This document shows positions 44,668 through 53,402 of a DNA stretch of 64,000 nucleotides, one piece after another. Each line of letters begins with the position of its first letter. Within the stretch, counting starts at the first letter, position 1. The translations under genes and the position numbers were made by a program. A model generated the notes under the pieces. That model did no database searches, was not told where the DNA came from, and saw nothing but the letters and a program-made list of their open reading frames with translations. The DNA comes from a virus. The DNA lies in the IMG/VR virus record IMGVR_UViG_3300042923_000619, positions 62,001 to 126,000 of that record; one strand, 5' to 3'.

Positions 44668-44883
44668 ATGATGAAAAAATTTATAATATATTATGCTAAA
44701 AAAGATATAATCTTTGAAAATAGTGGAAGTTTCGCAATTATAAAAGCAGAATCATATAGGGATGCAAAAGAAAAATTTAAATATTATATAGTATCTAACA
44801 AAGAAACATTTGGGAACTTTATAGACTATTATTTTGACATAAAAGAAGAAGATAATTATAATTTTCAAGAAATACAAGTCTGA
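44668..44883 (+). CDS. small protein, unknown
   Basis: 71 residues (MMKKFIIYYAKKDIIF...). AGAGGTGATTTA upstream; the start may be the second ATG at 44671. The F/Y-rich beta and helix pattern is not recognised. Confidence 0.55.
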   Translation: MMKKFIIYYAKKDIIFENSGSFAIIKAESYRDAKEKFKYYIVSNKETFGNFIDYYFDIKEEDNYNFQEIQV

Positions 44884-44924
44884 TAAAAATATGATATAAT
44901 AAAATTGGTGGTGAAATTTATATA

Positions 44925-45338
44925 ATGAATGAAAATTTAAACTGGTTTAAGATATTTGAAAATAAAACACTATCAAGAATTATTTTTGAAATTATAGTAT
45001 ATAGAAACAAAGTTAAGAACAAAAATACCAATGAGGAAGACTTAATTTTTATTCTTACTAGTAATTTTATAAAAATAAAAAATGTATCTTTAGATTTGTG
45101 TAATGGAATAGATATAAAAGATATCAACAATTCTTTGAAGGAGTTAGAGAATAAAGGATATATAAAAATAGAACAAATTGAAAAATTCATTCTTGATAAT
45201 GCATATTTAGCAATGGGACACAGTGAAAATATAAATATTTATTTATTAACTAATAAGGCAGATAAATTTATAAATGAAAAATATAAAATTATAAGGAGAA
45301 CCAACTCAAATGACAGTAGTAATAAGAATAATAGCTGA
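44925..45338 (+). CDS. winged-helix protein, unknown
   Basis: 137 residues. The core reads like a winged helix (SRIIFEIIVYRNKVKNKNTN, INNSLKELENKGYIKIEQIE) and the C-terminus is disordered (NSNDSSNKNNS). A role in regulation is likely by fold only. It overlaps the next gene by 29 bases. Confidence 0.5.
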   Translation: MNENLNWFKIFENKTLSRIIFEIIVYRNKVKNKNTNEEDLIFILTSNFIKIKNVSLDLCNGIDIKDINNSLKELENKGYIKIEQIEKFILDNAYLAMGHSENINIYLLTNKADKFINEKYKIIRRTNSNDSSNKNNS

Positions 45339-45498
45339 ATACTTAAACATGTTAAAAGACTTTCAAACAGAATACAAAATATCAAGAAAAAGTTTTATAT
45401 TGCATCATAAAGAAAAAACTTTTGTTGTAAATCTTGAAGAAATTGACAACAAAGAAAATTTAAATGATTATGAATTGATTGATAAATATTGTAAATAA
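45310..45498 (+). CDS. small protein overlapping the winged-helix gene
   Basis: 62 residues, starting inside the previous gene with AAGGAGAAC upstream, so translation is coupled. Mixed alpha-beta, unrecognised. Confidence 0.5.
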   Translation: MTVVIRIIAEYLNMLKDFQTEYKISRKSFILHHKEKTFVVNLEEIDNKENLNDYELIDKYCK

Positions 45499-45521
45499 AA
45501 AAATTTTAGGAGTGATTATTT

Positions 45522-45746
45522 ATGGTAAATATAGAAAATCAAAAAGAATTAATTAAAAAATTAGAATGGATTAAAAGTGGATTAGATAATAATAGATATG
45601 ATAGATTAGAAACAGAACATGACGAGTTTGATTATTTAACAGATGGATTAAAGAAAAAATTTTTAGATGCTGTTAAAGAGGAATTAAAAGAACAGAAACA
45701 AATTTTAAAAAATTTAAAAGGAACTCAAAAATTATTATCCAAATAA
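45522..45746 (+). CDS. small coiled-coil protein
   Basis: 74 residues, almost all helix with heptad-like spacing (LIKKLEWIKSGLDNN, EELKEQKQILKNLKG). TTAGGAGTGATT upstream. Last gene of the 44.7-45.7 kb operon, followed by a strong terminator. Confidence 0.6.
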   Translation: MVNIENQKELIKKLEWIKSGLDNNRYDRLETEHDEFDYLTDGLKKKFLDAVKEELKEQKQILKNLKGTQKLLSK

Positions 45747-45762
45747 AAATAATTAACCAATA

Positions 45763-45798
45763 AGACTATAGAAAAAATAAAAATCTATAGTCTATTTT
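45763..45798 (+). terminator. intrinsic terminator
   Basis: AGACTATAGA/TCTATAGTCT perfect 10-bp stem with an A-rich loop, then ATTTTTA. Confidence 0.8.
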
Positions 45799-46619
45799 TA
45801 TATCCAAAAATAAAAAAATAATATTACTGCAATTATTTATGATAAAAAATATCCAATAAAACCACGCTCAGGACTCCACAATAAGAAAAAAATAATTTTC
45901 CGATAACTTATATCTTGAAAAATAAAATTGCTTAAATAGGCTAATATGCTATATGTAAAAATTTTTTCTATGATGTTAAAATTAAAAAATATTCTCAGCA
46001 CATCAACAGATTAACCACTTGAATTCTAACGAAAAAATAAATTTAAGTAGAAATAAATTAAGATAAATACTTTAACGAATAAAAAGTTAATTGAGAATAA
46101 AATACACAAAGTCAGCATATAAACATAGCAAATAAGCCACTCATAATAAAATTAAAATAAAAAATTTTCTAAATGAGAATGCTAATTGAGAATGAAGTGA
46201 AAACTTGAAGAAAATAAAAAAAATTTTATTAAAAGTAGAAAAAATGATTTTTTAAAGAGTTCTAGAAATAGGATTCTTTTTATTATTTCAATCAAATACA
46301 AAACGTATAGTAACTAAAAATATAATTATATAGAAAATACACTATAACAACATTACAAACATACTACAAGGCTATTAAGAGCATTATAGACAATATTAGA
46401 CATAATAATATTATAATTAAACAACGCTCAAAACGACTCACAAAAACAATTAAAATCAGCTAACAATAAAGCACAACTAAAAAGAGACTATAATCACTAA
46501 TGAAAATAATCTCTTAATAACTTATGAAAGCTTAATCATATAAGCCTGCTTTGATGCACTTTTAAATTGTAATCTATATTAATTTATTATGTATGATCTA
46601 ATCTATTGATAATATATAA

Positions 46620-46784
46620 TTATAAATATAATTCTGTTTTACACTTTGTAAAACAATCTGCCAAAGTAGAGCATTCTGTAAAATTCTTATAAACAGTATC
46701 TCTAGCAATAGAATACATTAACATACTAGAACCGTAATTTGCACTAATTTCTTTATAAAAATGTCTTAATAATCTGTTTAACAT
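46620..46784 (-). CDS. small leftward gene in the right arm
   Basis: 54 residues (MLNRLLRHFYKEISANYGS...). AAAGGTGGTTGATG ribosome binding site and a boundary element AACAAATTAAAA in sense orientation lie upstream, as for the other genes. It is the only clear leftward gene in this arm. No family recognised. Confidence 0.6.
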   Translation of the reverse strand: MLNRLLRHFYKEISANYGSSMLMYSIARDTVYKNFTECSTLADCFTKCKTELYL

Positions 46785-46984
46785 AATCATCAACCACCTT
46801 TAATTATTTTAATTTGTTTTAACCTATAATTAATTCTAACATATAATATTAATAATTGCAATAGTATTTATTTTAATTTGTTTAAAATTTTATAAAAAAT
46901 ATCTTTCTATATATACACCAATTAAAATATGCTTTTTATCTATATTTCTTTCTATTAATTTATTATTTATTTTCATTAAAACTA

Positions 46985-47012
46985 TTGCAATTTTGGTAAA
47001 TGAGAGTATAAT
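46985..47012 (+). promoter_or_regulatory. sigma-A-type promoter for gene 47065
   Basis: TTGCAA, 16-base spacer, TATAAT. A reverse boundary element (TCTATTAATTTATT, about 46952) precedes it and a forward one follows at 47032. Confidence 0.65.
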
Positions 47013-47031
47013 AGTAATTAGATAAGACGTT

Positions 47032-47046
47032 AACAAATTAATAAAA
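47032..47046 (+). repeat. gene-boundary element
   Basis: AACAAATTAATAAAA, 19 bases before the start at 47065. Confidence 0.65.
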
Positions 47047-47064
47047 AGTAAAGGGGTTTTAAAT

Positions 47065-47583
47065 ATGAAAACAACAGAATTAAGAATACCAACAATTGAA
47101 ACATTTTTAGCAACTTGGAGAACAAACGCATTTGATTATTATAAAGAAGCAATAAGAAAAGGTAGAGAAATTGAAGAAGATCATAAAGCATGGTGTCAAT
47201 CTCAAAAAGAAGAATACAAAGCGAATGGCGAAAGATGGTATGATGCATTAGGAATGGAACACTGGAAAACAACGGTTAAAAAATATTGGGAAGAAAATAA
47301 AACAGCTAAAAACATAAAAGATTATGGAGTACAAGAAGAAGATAAAAGAATTAACAAAATGTTAGATGTAGAAATAGAGAATAAAAGATTTGCTCTAATA
47401 GATAGAACAGAAAAGAAAATAGGAACTATAACAGATGCTTCAAATTTATACATAGCAAGTAACGGAGAAATAAACGGATTTATAATAGGAACTGAAGGAA
47501 AAGCAAATGTAAATACAGTTTATGCTGGAGGATATCACATTCAAAGATTACACTATAGGGTATTAGTTAATAAAGTAAAATAG
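47065..47583 (+). CDS. mobile-element protein, unknown function
   Basis: 172 residues. The C-terminal part (GFIIGTEGKANVNTVYAGGY, IQRLHYRVLV) resembles a domain seen in many Firmicute phage and conjugative-element proteins, whose function is not established. The N-terminal half is helical and charged. Ribosome binding site AAAGGGG. Confidence 0.6.
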   Translation: MKTTELRIPTIETFLATWRTNAFDYYKEAIRKGREIEEDHKAWCQSQKEEYKANGERWYDALGMEHWKTTVKKYWEENKTAKNIKDYGVQEEDKRINKMLDVEIENKRFALIDRTEKKIGTITDASNLYIASNGEINGFIIGTEGKANVNTVYAGGYHIQRLHYRVLVNKVK

Positions 47584-47627
47584 AAAAGGAGGGTGAAAAC
47601 CTTCCTAAACTTTAGGAGGTATGTAAA

Positions 47628-47786
47628 ATGTCAAAATTAAATGATTTATTATTTTCAATCAAAGAAAATTTAAAAATGTACTCTTATACTTCAAATATTT
47701 CATTTTTTAATGATGCTAAAAAAGAGTATGAAGAGTATAAGAAAAGAAATGGTAAAAGAATAGTTGATAAGTTAGAAAATGTTTAA
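47628..47786 (+). CDS. small charged protein
   Basis: 52 residues (MSKLNDLLFSIKENL...). TTTAGGAGGTATG gives one of the strongest ribosome binding sites here. Second gene of the operon, followed at once by a terminator. Confidence 0.65.
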   Translation: MSKLNDLLFSIKENLKMYSYTSNISFFNDAKKEYEEYKKRNGKRIVDKLENV

Positions 47787-47814
47787 GAAGTTGAGGAAAT
47801 CAGCTTCTTTTTTT
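47787..47814 (+). terminator. intrinsic terminator
   Basis: GAAGTTGA/TCAGCTTC stem (one wobble) followed by seven T. Confidence 0.8.
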
Positions 47815-47859
47815 ATTGTGTGATCTATAATAAAATTATTTAGACTTTATATTAATTTA

Positions 47860-47888
47860 TTTACATTACTAATTATATATGTTATAAT
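47860..47888 (+). promoter_or_regulatory. sigma-A-type promoter for gene 47923
   Basis: TTTACA, 17-base spacer, TATAAT; a reverse boundary element TATTAATTTATT abuts the -35. Confidence 0.75.
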
Positions 47889-47922
47889 TAACTCAAGAAA
47901 TCACTTAAGGAGTTGTTTTAAT

Positions 47923-48423
47923 ATGAAACTAGGAGAATATAAAAGCTTTTTACAATTTGTAAAGGAAAGAACACCAGAACTTAAAAACTTAGATATACAA
48001 GTAACTAAAGGAGATCAATTCTCTACAGAAAAAATAAGTGATTATTTTGTAATTGATACAATAGATAAATTAAATGATACTTTAAACGTATTTACTTGTA
48101 TGTATTTTGAAAATAAAATAAATCAATATATATATTGGTTTAATAGAGATTATAATGAAGCTTTTGTATTGCTACATGAAATAGGTCATATAATTACAAG
48201 AAACTTATATAATAACAATGATTTAATACAAGAATACAACTCATTAAAAGAAACTACATACAATAGCACTTATGAAGCATTTACAGCTAATAGAATGCTA
48301 CCATGTGAAGTATTAGCAGATAATTTTGCAATAGAATTCACTAATAAATATTTTTATGAATTAGTAGAATATTTTACTGGAATGGATAAAGTGAAAGCAG
48401 ATGAATTTTTAGAAATATTTTAA
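47923..48423 (+). CDS. ImmA/IrrE-type zinc metallopeptidase
   Basis: 166 residues. HEIGH at 85-89 is the zinc/catalytic motif and CEVLADNFAIEF near 130-145 gives the third ligand region, as in ImmA/IrrE peptidases. In ICEBs1, ImmA cleaves the ImmR repressor to trigger induction. No repressor gene is adjacent here, so the substrate could be a host or a distant phage regulator. AAGGAG ribosome binding site, own promoter and terminator. Confidence 0.7.
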   Translation: MKLGEYKSFLQFVKERTPELKNLDIQVTKGDQFSTEKISDYFVIDTIDKLNDTLNVFTCMYFENKINQYIYWFNRDYNEAFVLLHEIGHIITRNLYNNNDLIQEYNSLKETTYNSTYEAFTANRMLPCEVLADNFAIEFTNKYFYELVEYFTGMDKVKADEFLEIF

Positions 48424-48450
48424 GGGTTGTTAAAAGCAACTCTTTTTTAT
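48423..48450 (+). terminator. intrinsic terminator
   Basis: AGGGTTG/CAACTCT stem (one wobble) followed by TTTTTT. Confidence 0.75.
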
Positions 48451-48506
48451 TTGCTCAAATATATCTATATACTTAAAAATAAATTCTGTTTCTTTATATT
48501 AATTTA

Positions 48507-48535
48507 TTGACAATATTAAAATATAAGCGTATAAT
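48507..48535 (+). promoter_or_regulatory. consensus sigma-A promoter for gene 48704
   Basis: TTGACA, 17-base spacer, TATAAT, perfect consensus. A reverse boundary element ATTAATTTATT overlaps the -35 and a long leader of about 160 bases follows. Confidence 0.85.
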
Positions 48536-48668
48536 ACTAAGTATAGGAAGTGGTTACAACTTAAAACCTTTTAAATCTACAGACTAAACTACCTAGTACG
48601 ATAGTCTAAAGTATAAAATTTAAATAGTTCAAGTTGTAACTTACATAGTAAATCAGATCAGCAAGTTA

Positions 48669-48680
48669 AACAAATTAAAA
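48669..48680 (+). repeat. gene-boundary element
   Basis: AACAAATTAAAA, 24 bases before the start at 48704 and more than 130 bases after the promoter. Confidence 0.6.
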
Positions 48681-48703
48681 TAATTAAAGTGAGGTAGATT
48701 GAT

Positions 48704-50590
48704 ATGTTGAAATTAGTAGAAGGTCAATATGTTAAATTAACAGGAATGGAAGTAAAAGGAGAAAACGACATCTATATAGTAGATTGGGATAGAAGTGTAA
48801 AAAGAGAATATTACAATGTTACTAAGGATTCATATTCATTACATAAAGTTAAACTTGATGGAACTAAAAAACAATCTGGATATAATTTAGTTAATTATGA
48901 TGCTAGAGAAATAAAGAAAAATCCTAACATGAAAATTGAAGTTGTAACAGATTTAAAGAAAGCCAAGAAGGAAATTAATGAGTATTTAAAAGCTAGAGAA
49001 TCTGAAGAAATAGTTGTTACTTTTGAAAAAGCTGATTGTCAAGAAGTTAAACATCTTTCAATTATAAGAATGACAGAAGGTTTAAAAATAGGTTTTTGGG
49101 GTGAATCTTATTTATCTAATAATTCTTTATGGAAGGTTAAAATCAGAGAAGATAAAACAATATATATAACTGAATTAGGTAAAAAAGGTCAAGAACTTTC
49201 AAATAGCAGAATGTATGGTTGCAACTTAGCATTAACTAATCAAATATTATCAAAATCAGAAGTTGTTGAGAAAATTGAAACTAAAAAAGGTGATATGATA
49301 GCAGAAACTAAAAAAGAAGTTGAACCAGTTGAAGTTATAGAAAATAGAGAACCAGTTCAAGAAATTATTACAGAAACTCCAACAGTTGAAACTATAGAAG
49401 AACAAAACGAAGTAAAAACAGAGTCAAACGAACTTGCTTCAACTCAACAAATTGAAACTAATGAAATAGAATTTACAGTATCAGAAGATACTCACACAAA
49501 AACAGGGAAAAAGATATTTGTAGCTAAGTTAACAAGAACACTTTCAAAAGCTGAATTTATAAATATATCAATCAGAATTAAACCACTTGGAGGATATTAC
49601 AGCAGTTTCAAAAAAGGATTTTTATTTGATAATAACCCAATAGAAGCACTTCAAAAAGAATTTAATACTAATGCAGTAAATGAAACTATTGAAAATATAG
49701 AATCAATTCAAGAACCACAAAAGGCAGAACAACAACCAGAGATAATAATCAATGAAGAACTTGCAAAAAGAGCAAAAGAAAATATGTCATTTAATGATTA
49801 CAAAGAAGGTTCAGCAACAGAAGAGTATAACAGAGTTGTTGAGAATATGACACAAAAAATTAATGAAGCTACAGAACAAGTAAAAGATGATAGCGAGAAA
49901 ATATCTCAACTTGATTACTTATTAAATAAATTCAAAAAAGATTATGCTAATTGGACTAATAAACATAACGCAAATGGGGCTATTCATGTTAGTTGGATGA
50001 TATCAGGGCGTGGAAATTATAACATGAATAAGCATAATAAATGGGAATCAAGAGAAGGCAAGTTGTGGGCAGAATACAACGATATAATGGCAATAGATGA
50101 TAAAATAGATAAAATCATATATAGTAAAAAAATAATTAAATCTACTGACAGTGATGCGTTAGAAAAATTAAAAGAAAAATTAGCAGAAGAACAAAAGGCA
50201 CATGATGAAATGGTAAGCTATAATAAGCAAGCTAGAAAAGAAAACAAAGAAGTATATCCGACTTACATGTTAACTAATAGCAATCAAAGAATAAAAAATA
50301 TTAAAGATAGAATAAGTCAGCTTGAGAAGTTAGAAGAGTTAAAACAAACTAAAGGCAATACAGAAATTGAAATTAATGGAATTAAGATTGTCGATAATTT
50401 AGAAGCTAATAGAGTGCAAATGATTTTTCCAGATAAACCAGAAGAAAACATAAGAAAAATATTAAAGTCAAATGGTTTTAGATACTCTTATACTTATGGA
50501 GCATGGCAACGCAATAGAAACAGTTTATCAATGATGAAAGCAAAAAGCATAGCTGAATCATTAAAAGATAATAATTCTATAGCAGTATAA
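48704..50590 (+). CDS. polyvalent-protein-like mobile-element protein
   Basis: 628 residues. The N-terminal 190 residues are beta-rich and unknown. An E/T/P-rich linker (200-260) and a KPLGGYYSSFKKGFLF segment near 300 follow. From 400 on comes a domain common in Firmicute conjugative elements (SWMISGRGNYN, a long charged helix region with YMLTNSNQRIKNIKDRI, and a final EANRVQMIFPDKPEE ... GFRYSYTYGAWQR strand). Proteins with this C-terminus are often anti-restriction or polyvalent early proteins. The exact activity is unknown. Confidence 0.6.
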   Translation: MLKLVEGQYVKLTGMEVKGENDIYIVDWDRSVKREYYNVTKDSYSLHKVKLDGTKKQSGYNLVNYDAREIKKNPNMKIEVVTDLKKAKKEINEYLKARESEEIVVTFEKADCQEVKHLSIIRMTEGLKIGFWGESYLSNNSLWKVKIREDKTIYITELGKKGQELSNSRMYGCNLALTNQILSKSEVVEKIETKKGDMIAETKKEVEPVEVIENREPVQEIITETPTVETIEEQNEVKTESNELASTQQIETNEIEFTVSEDTHTKTGKKIFVAKLTRTLSKAEFINISIRIKPLGGYYSSFKKGFLFDNNPIEALQKEFNTNAVNETIENIESIQEPQKAEQQPEIIINEELAKRAKENMSFNDYKEGSATEEYNRVVENMTQKINEATEQVKDDSEKISQLDYLLNKFKKDYANWTNKHNANGAIHVSWMISGRGNYNMNKHNKWESREGKLWAEYNDIMAIDDKIDKIIYSKKIIKSTDSDALEKLKEKLAEEQKAHDEMVSYNKQARKENKEVYPTYMLTNSNQRIKNIKDRISQLEKLEELKQTKGNTEIEINGIKIVDNLEANRVQMIFPDKPEENIRKILKSNGFRYSYTYGAWQRNRNSLSMMKAKSIAESLKDNNSIAV

Positions 50591-50603
50591 GAAAAAAAAT
50601 TAT

Positions 50604-50645
50604 AAGGTTGTTAATAAATTCTAGATAAAACTTAACAACCTTTAA
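50604..50645 (+). terminator. intrinsic terminator
   Basis: AAGGTTGTTAA/TTAACAACCTT perfect stem, short T-run. Confidence 0.7.
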
Positions 50646-50836
50646 ACCTTATAAATAACAAAAAAAATATCAATACAAATATCTTACAAGACCACGCACG
50701 ACCAAAAATTAATAATCTAATACAATTACACCTTTTGAGAAAATATCTCTTAAATAGGCTATAAAGTGGGATATAATTAAATCATAATAAGCAATTAATC
50801 ATGTCTAAAATAAATTAATAGATATAAACAAAAAGC

Positions 50837-50865
50837 TTGACTTTAATATCCAACAAGTGTAATAT
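50837..50865 (+). promoter_or_regulatory. sigma-A-type promoter for gene 50961
   Basis: TTGACT, 17-base spacer, TAATAT. Confidence 0.65.
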
Positions 50866-50896
50866 GATAGATAAGAGGTACGTAAACCCAACAAGT

Positions 50897-50910
50897 AACA
50901 AATTAATAAA
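50897..50910 (+). repeat. gene-boundary element
   Basis: AACAAATTAATAAA, 51 bases before the start at 50961. Confidence 0.6.
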
Positions 50911-50960
50911 GCTACCTACTAATTATTAGAGGTTAAAGCAGTGAAAGGAATTGATTAATT

Positions 50961-51326
50961 ATGAATACACAATTAAATAAAACCATAGATAATATGACTA
51001 AGGAATCAATGCAGGATTTACTTAAATGGATGGTAAACACGCAAAGCGAAGAAGTAAAAGAAAACATGTTAAAGTATTTCAAAAATAACGAAAAATCAGA
51101 TTTAATTTTTATCAAAAATGTAATAGATGTTAATGTTGATGGATTAAACGGAATTAATCATTATAAGATTCAAGCACAATATAATAAAATAGATAATGAA
51201 GGTTATGCAACATTAATACATAAATTAGTAGATGAATTTGATTATACATGGGATGAAATAGAGCAAGAAGGTGGAGTTTCAGAAATCAACAAGCAATTAA
51301 AAGAATGTTATAATGTTGAATTATAA
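50961..51326 (+). CDS. acidic helical protein, unknown
   Basis: 121 residues, helical (MTKESMQDLLKWMVNTQSEE) with a C-terminal region DYTWDEIEQEGG. GAAAGGA ribosome binding site. Not recognised. Confidence 0.6.
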   Translation: MNTQLNKTIDNMTKESMQDLLKWMVNTQSEEVKENMLKYFKNNEKSDLIFIKNVIDVNVDGLNGINHYKIQAQYNKIDNEGYATLIHKLVDEFDYTWDEIEQEGGVSEINKQLKECYNVEL

Positions 51327-51380
51327 AAGGTCATTGCAGTACCTCAAAACTGCAAAATAAATTTAATGAGGTGTATTAAT

Positions 51381-51722
51381 ATGAATAAAGAACAATTACA
51401 ACAACAAATTAAAGAACAAGAAGAGAAAAATATAAGCCTTGGTAAAATATTTCAATATAGATTACAAGACAAAGAAATGCAACCACTTATTCAAGAATGG
51501 AGAGAAGGTAGCAAAAAATTAATGTTATTGGATAATGAATTATATAAATTAGAAATGAAAGAACGTGACGAAACATTAGCTAATGAAGATAATAAAAAAG
51601 AAACAAAAACTTTTGTTAATGGTTATGGTGAAGCAACAAAAAGATATATAACTAGTTCTACATATGAAAGAGCAGAAAAACGTAGACAAAAAGCAGTATT
51701 ATCATTTATAGGAAACCGTTAA
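51381..51722 (+). CDS. helical charged protein, unknown
   Basis: 113 residues from ATG 51381 (ATGAGGTGTATTA upstream); the ATG at 51366 is inside the ribosome binding site. Q/E/K-rich coiled-coil start (NKEQLQQQIKEQEEKN), basic end. A TTGCAGT/ACTGCAA hairpin lies between it and the previous gene. Confidence 0.6.
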   Translation: MNKEQLQQQIKEQEEKNISLGKIFQYRLQDKEMQPLIQEWREGSKKLMLLDNELYKLEMKERDETLANEDNKKETKTFVNGYGEATKRYITSSTYERAEKRRQKAVLSFIGNR

Positions 51723-51885
51723 ACTCATACATAGATAATAAATCTATTTAATATAAAATATAGTACAATCCACAAACAAGTGGTTAATATAGATAAAGAC
51801 TAACTTTTTAAAAATAATTAGAAAGTTAGTCTTAAAGTGCATTAAATAATAATTGAAAGGTGGCTTGATAAGATGCTGAGGAATG

Positions 51886-51899
51886 AATAAATTAATAAA
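51886..51899 (+). repeat. gene-boundary element
   Basis: AATAAATTAATAAA, 48 bases before the start at 51948. Confidence 0.55.
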
Positions 51900-51947
51900 G
51901 AATAGTAATCAAATAATCAAAAATCAATAAAAAAGGAATGATAAACT

Positions 51948-52133
51948 ATGAACAATTATTATTGTTATAATCCAGTAAAGAAAGACTTTATTTGTAATAT
52001 GGGACAAGTTTATATTGATAAAGGAACTCACTACATAACTAATAAAGAATATTGGATATTTGAAAGAGGTGATAAACTTGATAAGATATTGAACAAGTGG
52101 AGAGTATTCCAGAAAATGAGATTTGAAGATTAA
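51948..52133 (+). CDS. small aromatic-rich protein
   Basis: 61 residues, rich in Y, W and N (MNNYYCYNPVKKDFICN). AAAAGGAATGAT upstream. Directly followed by the winged-helix replication-type gene. Unknown. Confidence 0.55.
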   Translation: MNNYYCYNPVKKDFICNMGQVYIDKGTHYITNKEYWIFERGDKLDKILNKWRVFQKMRFED

Positions 52134-52167
52134 TAAAAATATATAATAAGAGAGGTATTAAAACTAT

Positions 52168-53085
52168 ATGGAAATAAGAGAAAATGACACATACATAAGA
52201 ATTGATAATAAATATATAAGAGATGTTGAAAACATATTGACTAGTGAGGAATTAACTATATTAGCATTAATAACTATGAATTTAAGTTGTAAAGGAAGTT
52301 GTATATTTTCTATAACATGGTTATTAGATACTTTAGGATATTCCAGAAATAACAGCAGAAAAGTAAAAGATATTAAAAATATATTAGAAGAGTTGGTCAA
52401 CGATGGAATAATTAAATTGTATAAAAATGTATTGAATGATAAAGAGAATATTATAAATATAAATAATATTGATAGACATGATTTATTATATTGTGATATT
52501 GAAGATACAACAGACTTTACATTAATATATGATAGAGAAATATTAGAATTAATAAATATAGCTAATAAACATAAATTAGATACATATTCATTAATAAATT
52601 TTGTTTTATACATATATTCTTTTATAGATAATAATGAGCAGGACGAAGATTACAAATTATGTTATCCATCATTTAATAAAATCAATGAAGATATAGAACT
52701 TAGTGAAAGTACAATAATTAAATACAATAATATTTTACAAAAATACGATATTATCAGATGCGATTGTGCTGGATATAAAGAAACTTCAAAAGGTAAAATT
52801 AAAAATAGTAAAATGTTTTATTGCAGATATCAAGATAAAGATAAATTAATAAATAGAATTAATACATATAGAACTAAAGAAGGATTTATAAAACAAAATA
52901 AATTAAGCAAAGATAAATCTAATACAAGAAGAAGTTTAACTACAATAATGAATCATTTAAAAGAAAAAGTAAAAAATAATACAATAACAGAAATAGAATC
53001 AATAAGACTTGAATTACTACAGGAAGAATATGAAAAACTAAAATATATAGAAAAAGAACAAACAAAACCAACCGACAAAAATTAA
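52168..53085 (+). CDS. winged-helix replication-type protein, paralog of 33201-34133
   Basis: 305 residues. Same layout as the left-arm paralog: first helix-turn-helix (EELTILALITMNLSCKGS, CIFSITWLLDTLGYSRNN), second part LCYPSFNKI...TIIKYNNILQKYDIIRCDCAGYK, and a charged coiled-coil tail. The two copies sit on opposite arms and strands. A replication initiator, loader or regulator role is likely but unproven. GAGAGGTATTA upstream. Confidence 0.55.
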   Translation: MEIRENDTYIRIDNKYIRDVENILTSEELTILALITMNLSCKGSCIFSITWLLDTLGYSRNNSRKVKDIKNILEELVNDGIIKLYKNVLNDKENIININNIDRHDLLYCDIEDTTDFTLIYDREILELINIANKHKLDTYSLINFVLYIYSFIDNNEQDEDYKLCYPSFNKINEDIELSESTIIKYNNILQKYDIIRCDCAGYKETSKGKIKNSKMFYCRYQDKDKLINRINTYRTKEGFIKQNKLSKDKSNTRRSLTTIMNHLKEKVKNNTITEIESIRLELLQEEYEKLKYIEKEQTKPTDKN

Positions 53086-53402
53086 ATAGCTTTTGCTATT
53101 TGTAGATTCTATCTTGATATTAGTTTATATTGATAATGAATATATCTAATTAGTTAATTTATATTGATAGTTAATCTATCTTTATACACTTCAATCGTGA
53201 CCTATATTTTGACATGGACATGCTGAACCTTGCACACTAGAAAGCACACTACAATAAATTAATGAAATATTCATGTGCAAGGTTTGATATAAAAGTATGT
53301 TAATCGTGTGTAAAGAAAAATAAAAAAGTGCCTAATCGTGTGCAAATGAATTTTAGGTGTAATAAATTAAATAAAAATAAGAATAAGTGAGGTATAAAAA
53401 AT
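53086..53402. other. non-coding gap with inverted and direct repeats
   Basis: AAATAGC/GCTATTT hairpin after the stop. AACCTTGCACA (53226-53236) pairs with TGTGCAAGGTT (53274-53284) around a boundary element. AATCGTG occurs three times (about 53194, 53302, 53333), the last two extending to AATCGTGTG. Two forward boundary elements (53253, 53361). No gene. A repressor site for the helicase gene is possible. Confidence 0.5.
53361..53374 (+). repeat. gene-boundary element
   Basis: AATAAATTAAATAA, 28 bases before the helicase start. Confidence 0.55.

Larger units (their letters stand above)
45747..47064. other. 1.3 kb mostly non-coding A/C-rich region
   Basis: It holds only one small minus-strand gene (46620-46784). 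It also has a terminator at 45763-45797, three AATTGAGAAT-type repeats (46089, 46172, 46184), a TTAAATAGGCTA repeat (45932) and a CGATAACTTATA segment at 45901 that is also found at 34663. Boundary elements in both orientations lie toward 47.0 kb. Confidence 0.5.
50591..50960. other. non-coding gap with terminator, repeat and promoter
   Basis: It holds the terminator at 50604-50645, a TTAAATAGGCTATA repeat at 50750, two forward boundary elements (50809, 50897) and the promoter at 50837-50865. No gene. Confidence 0.6.
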
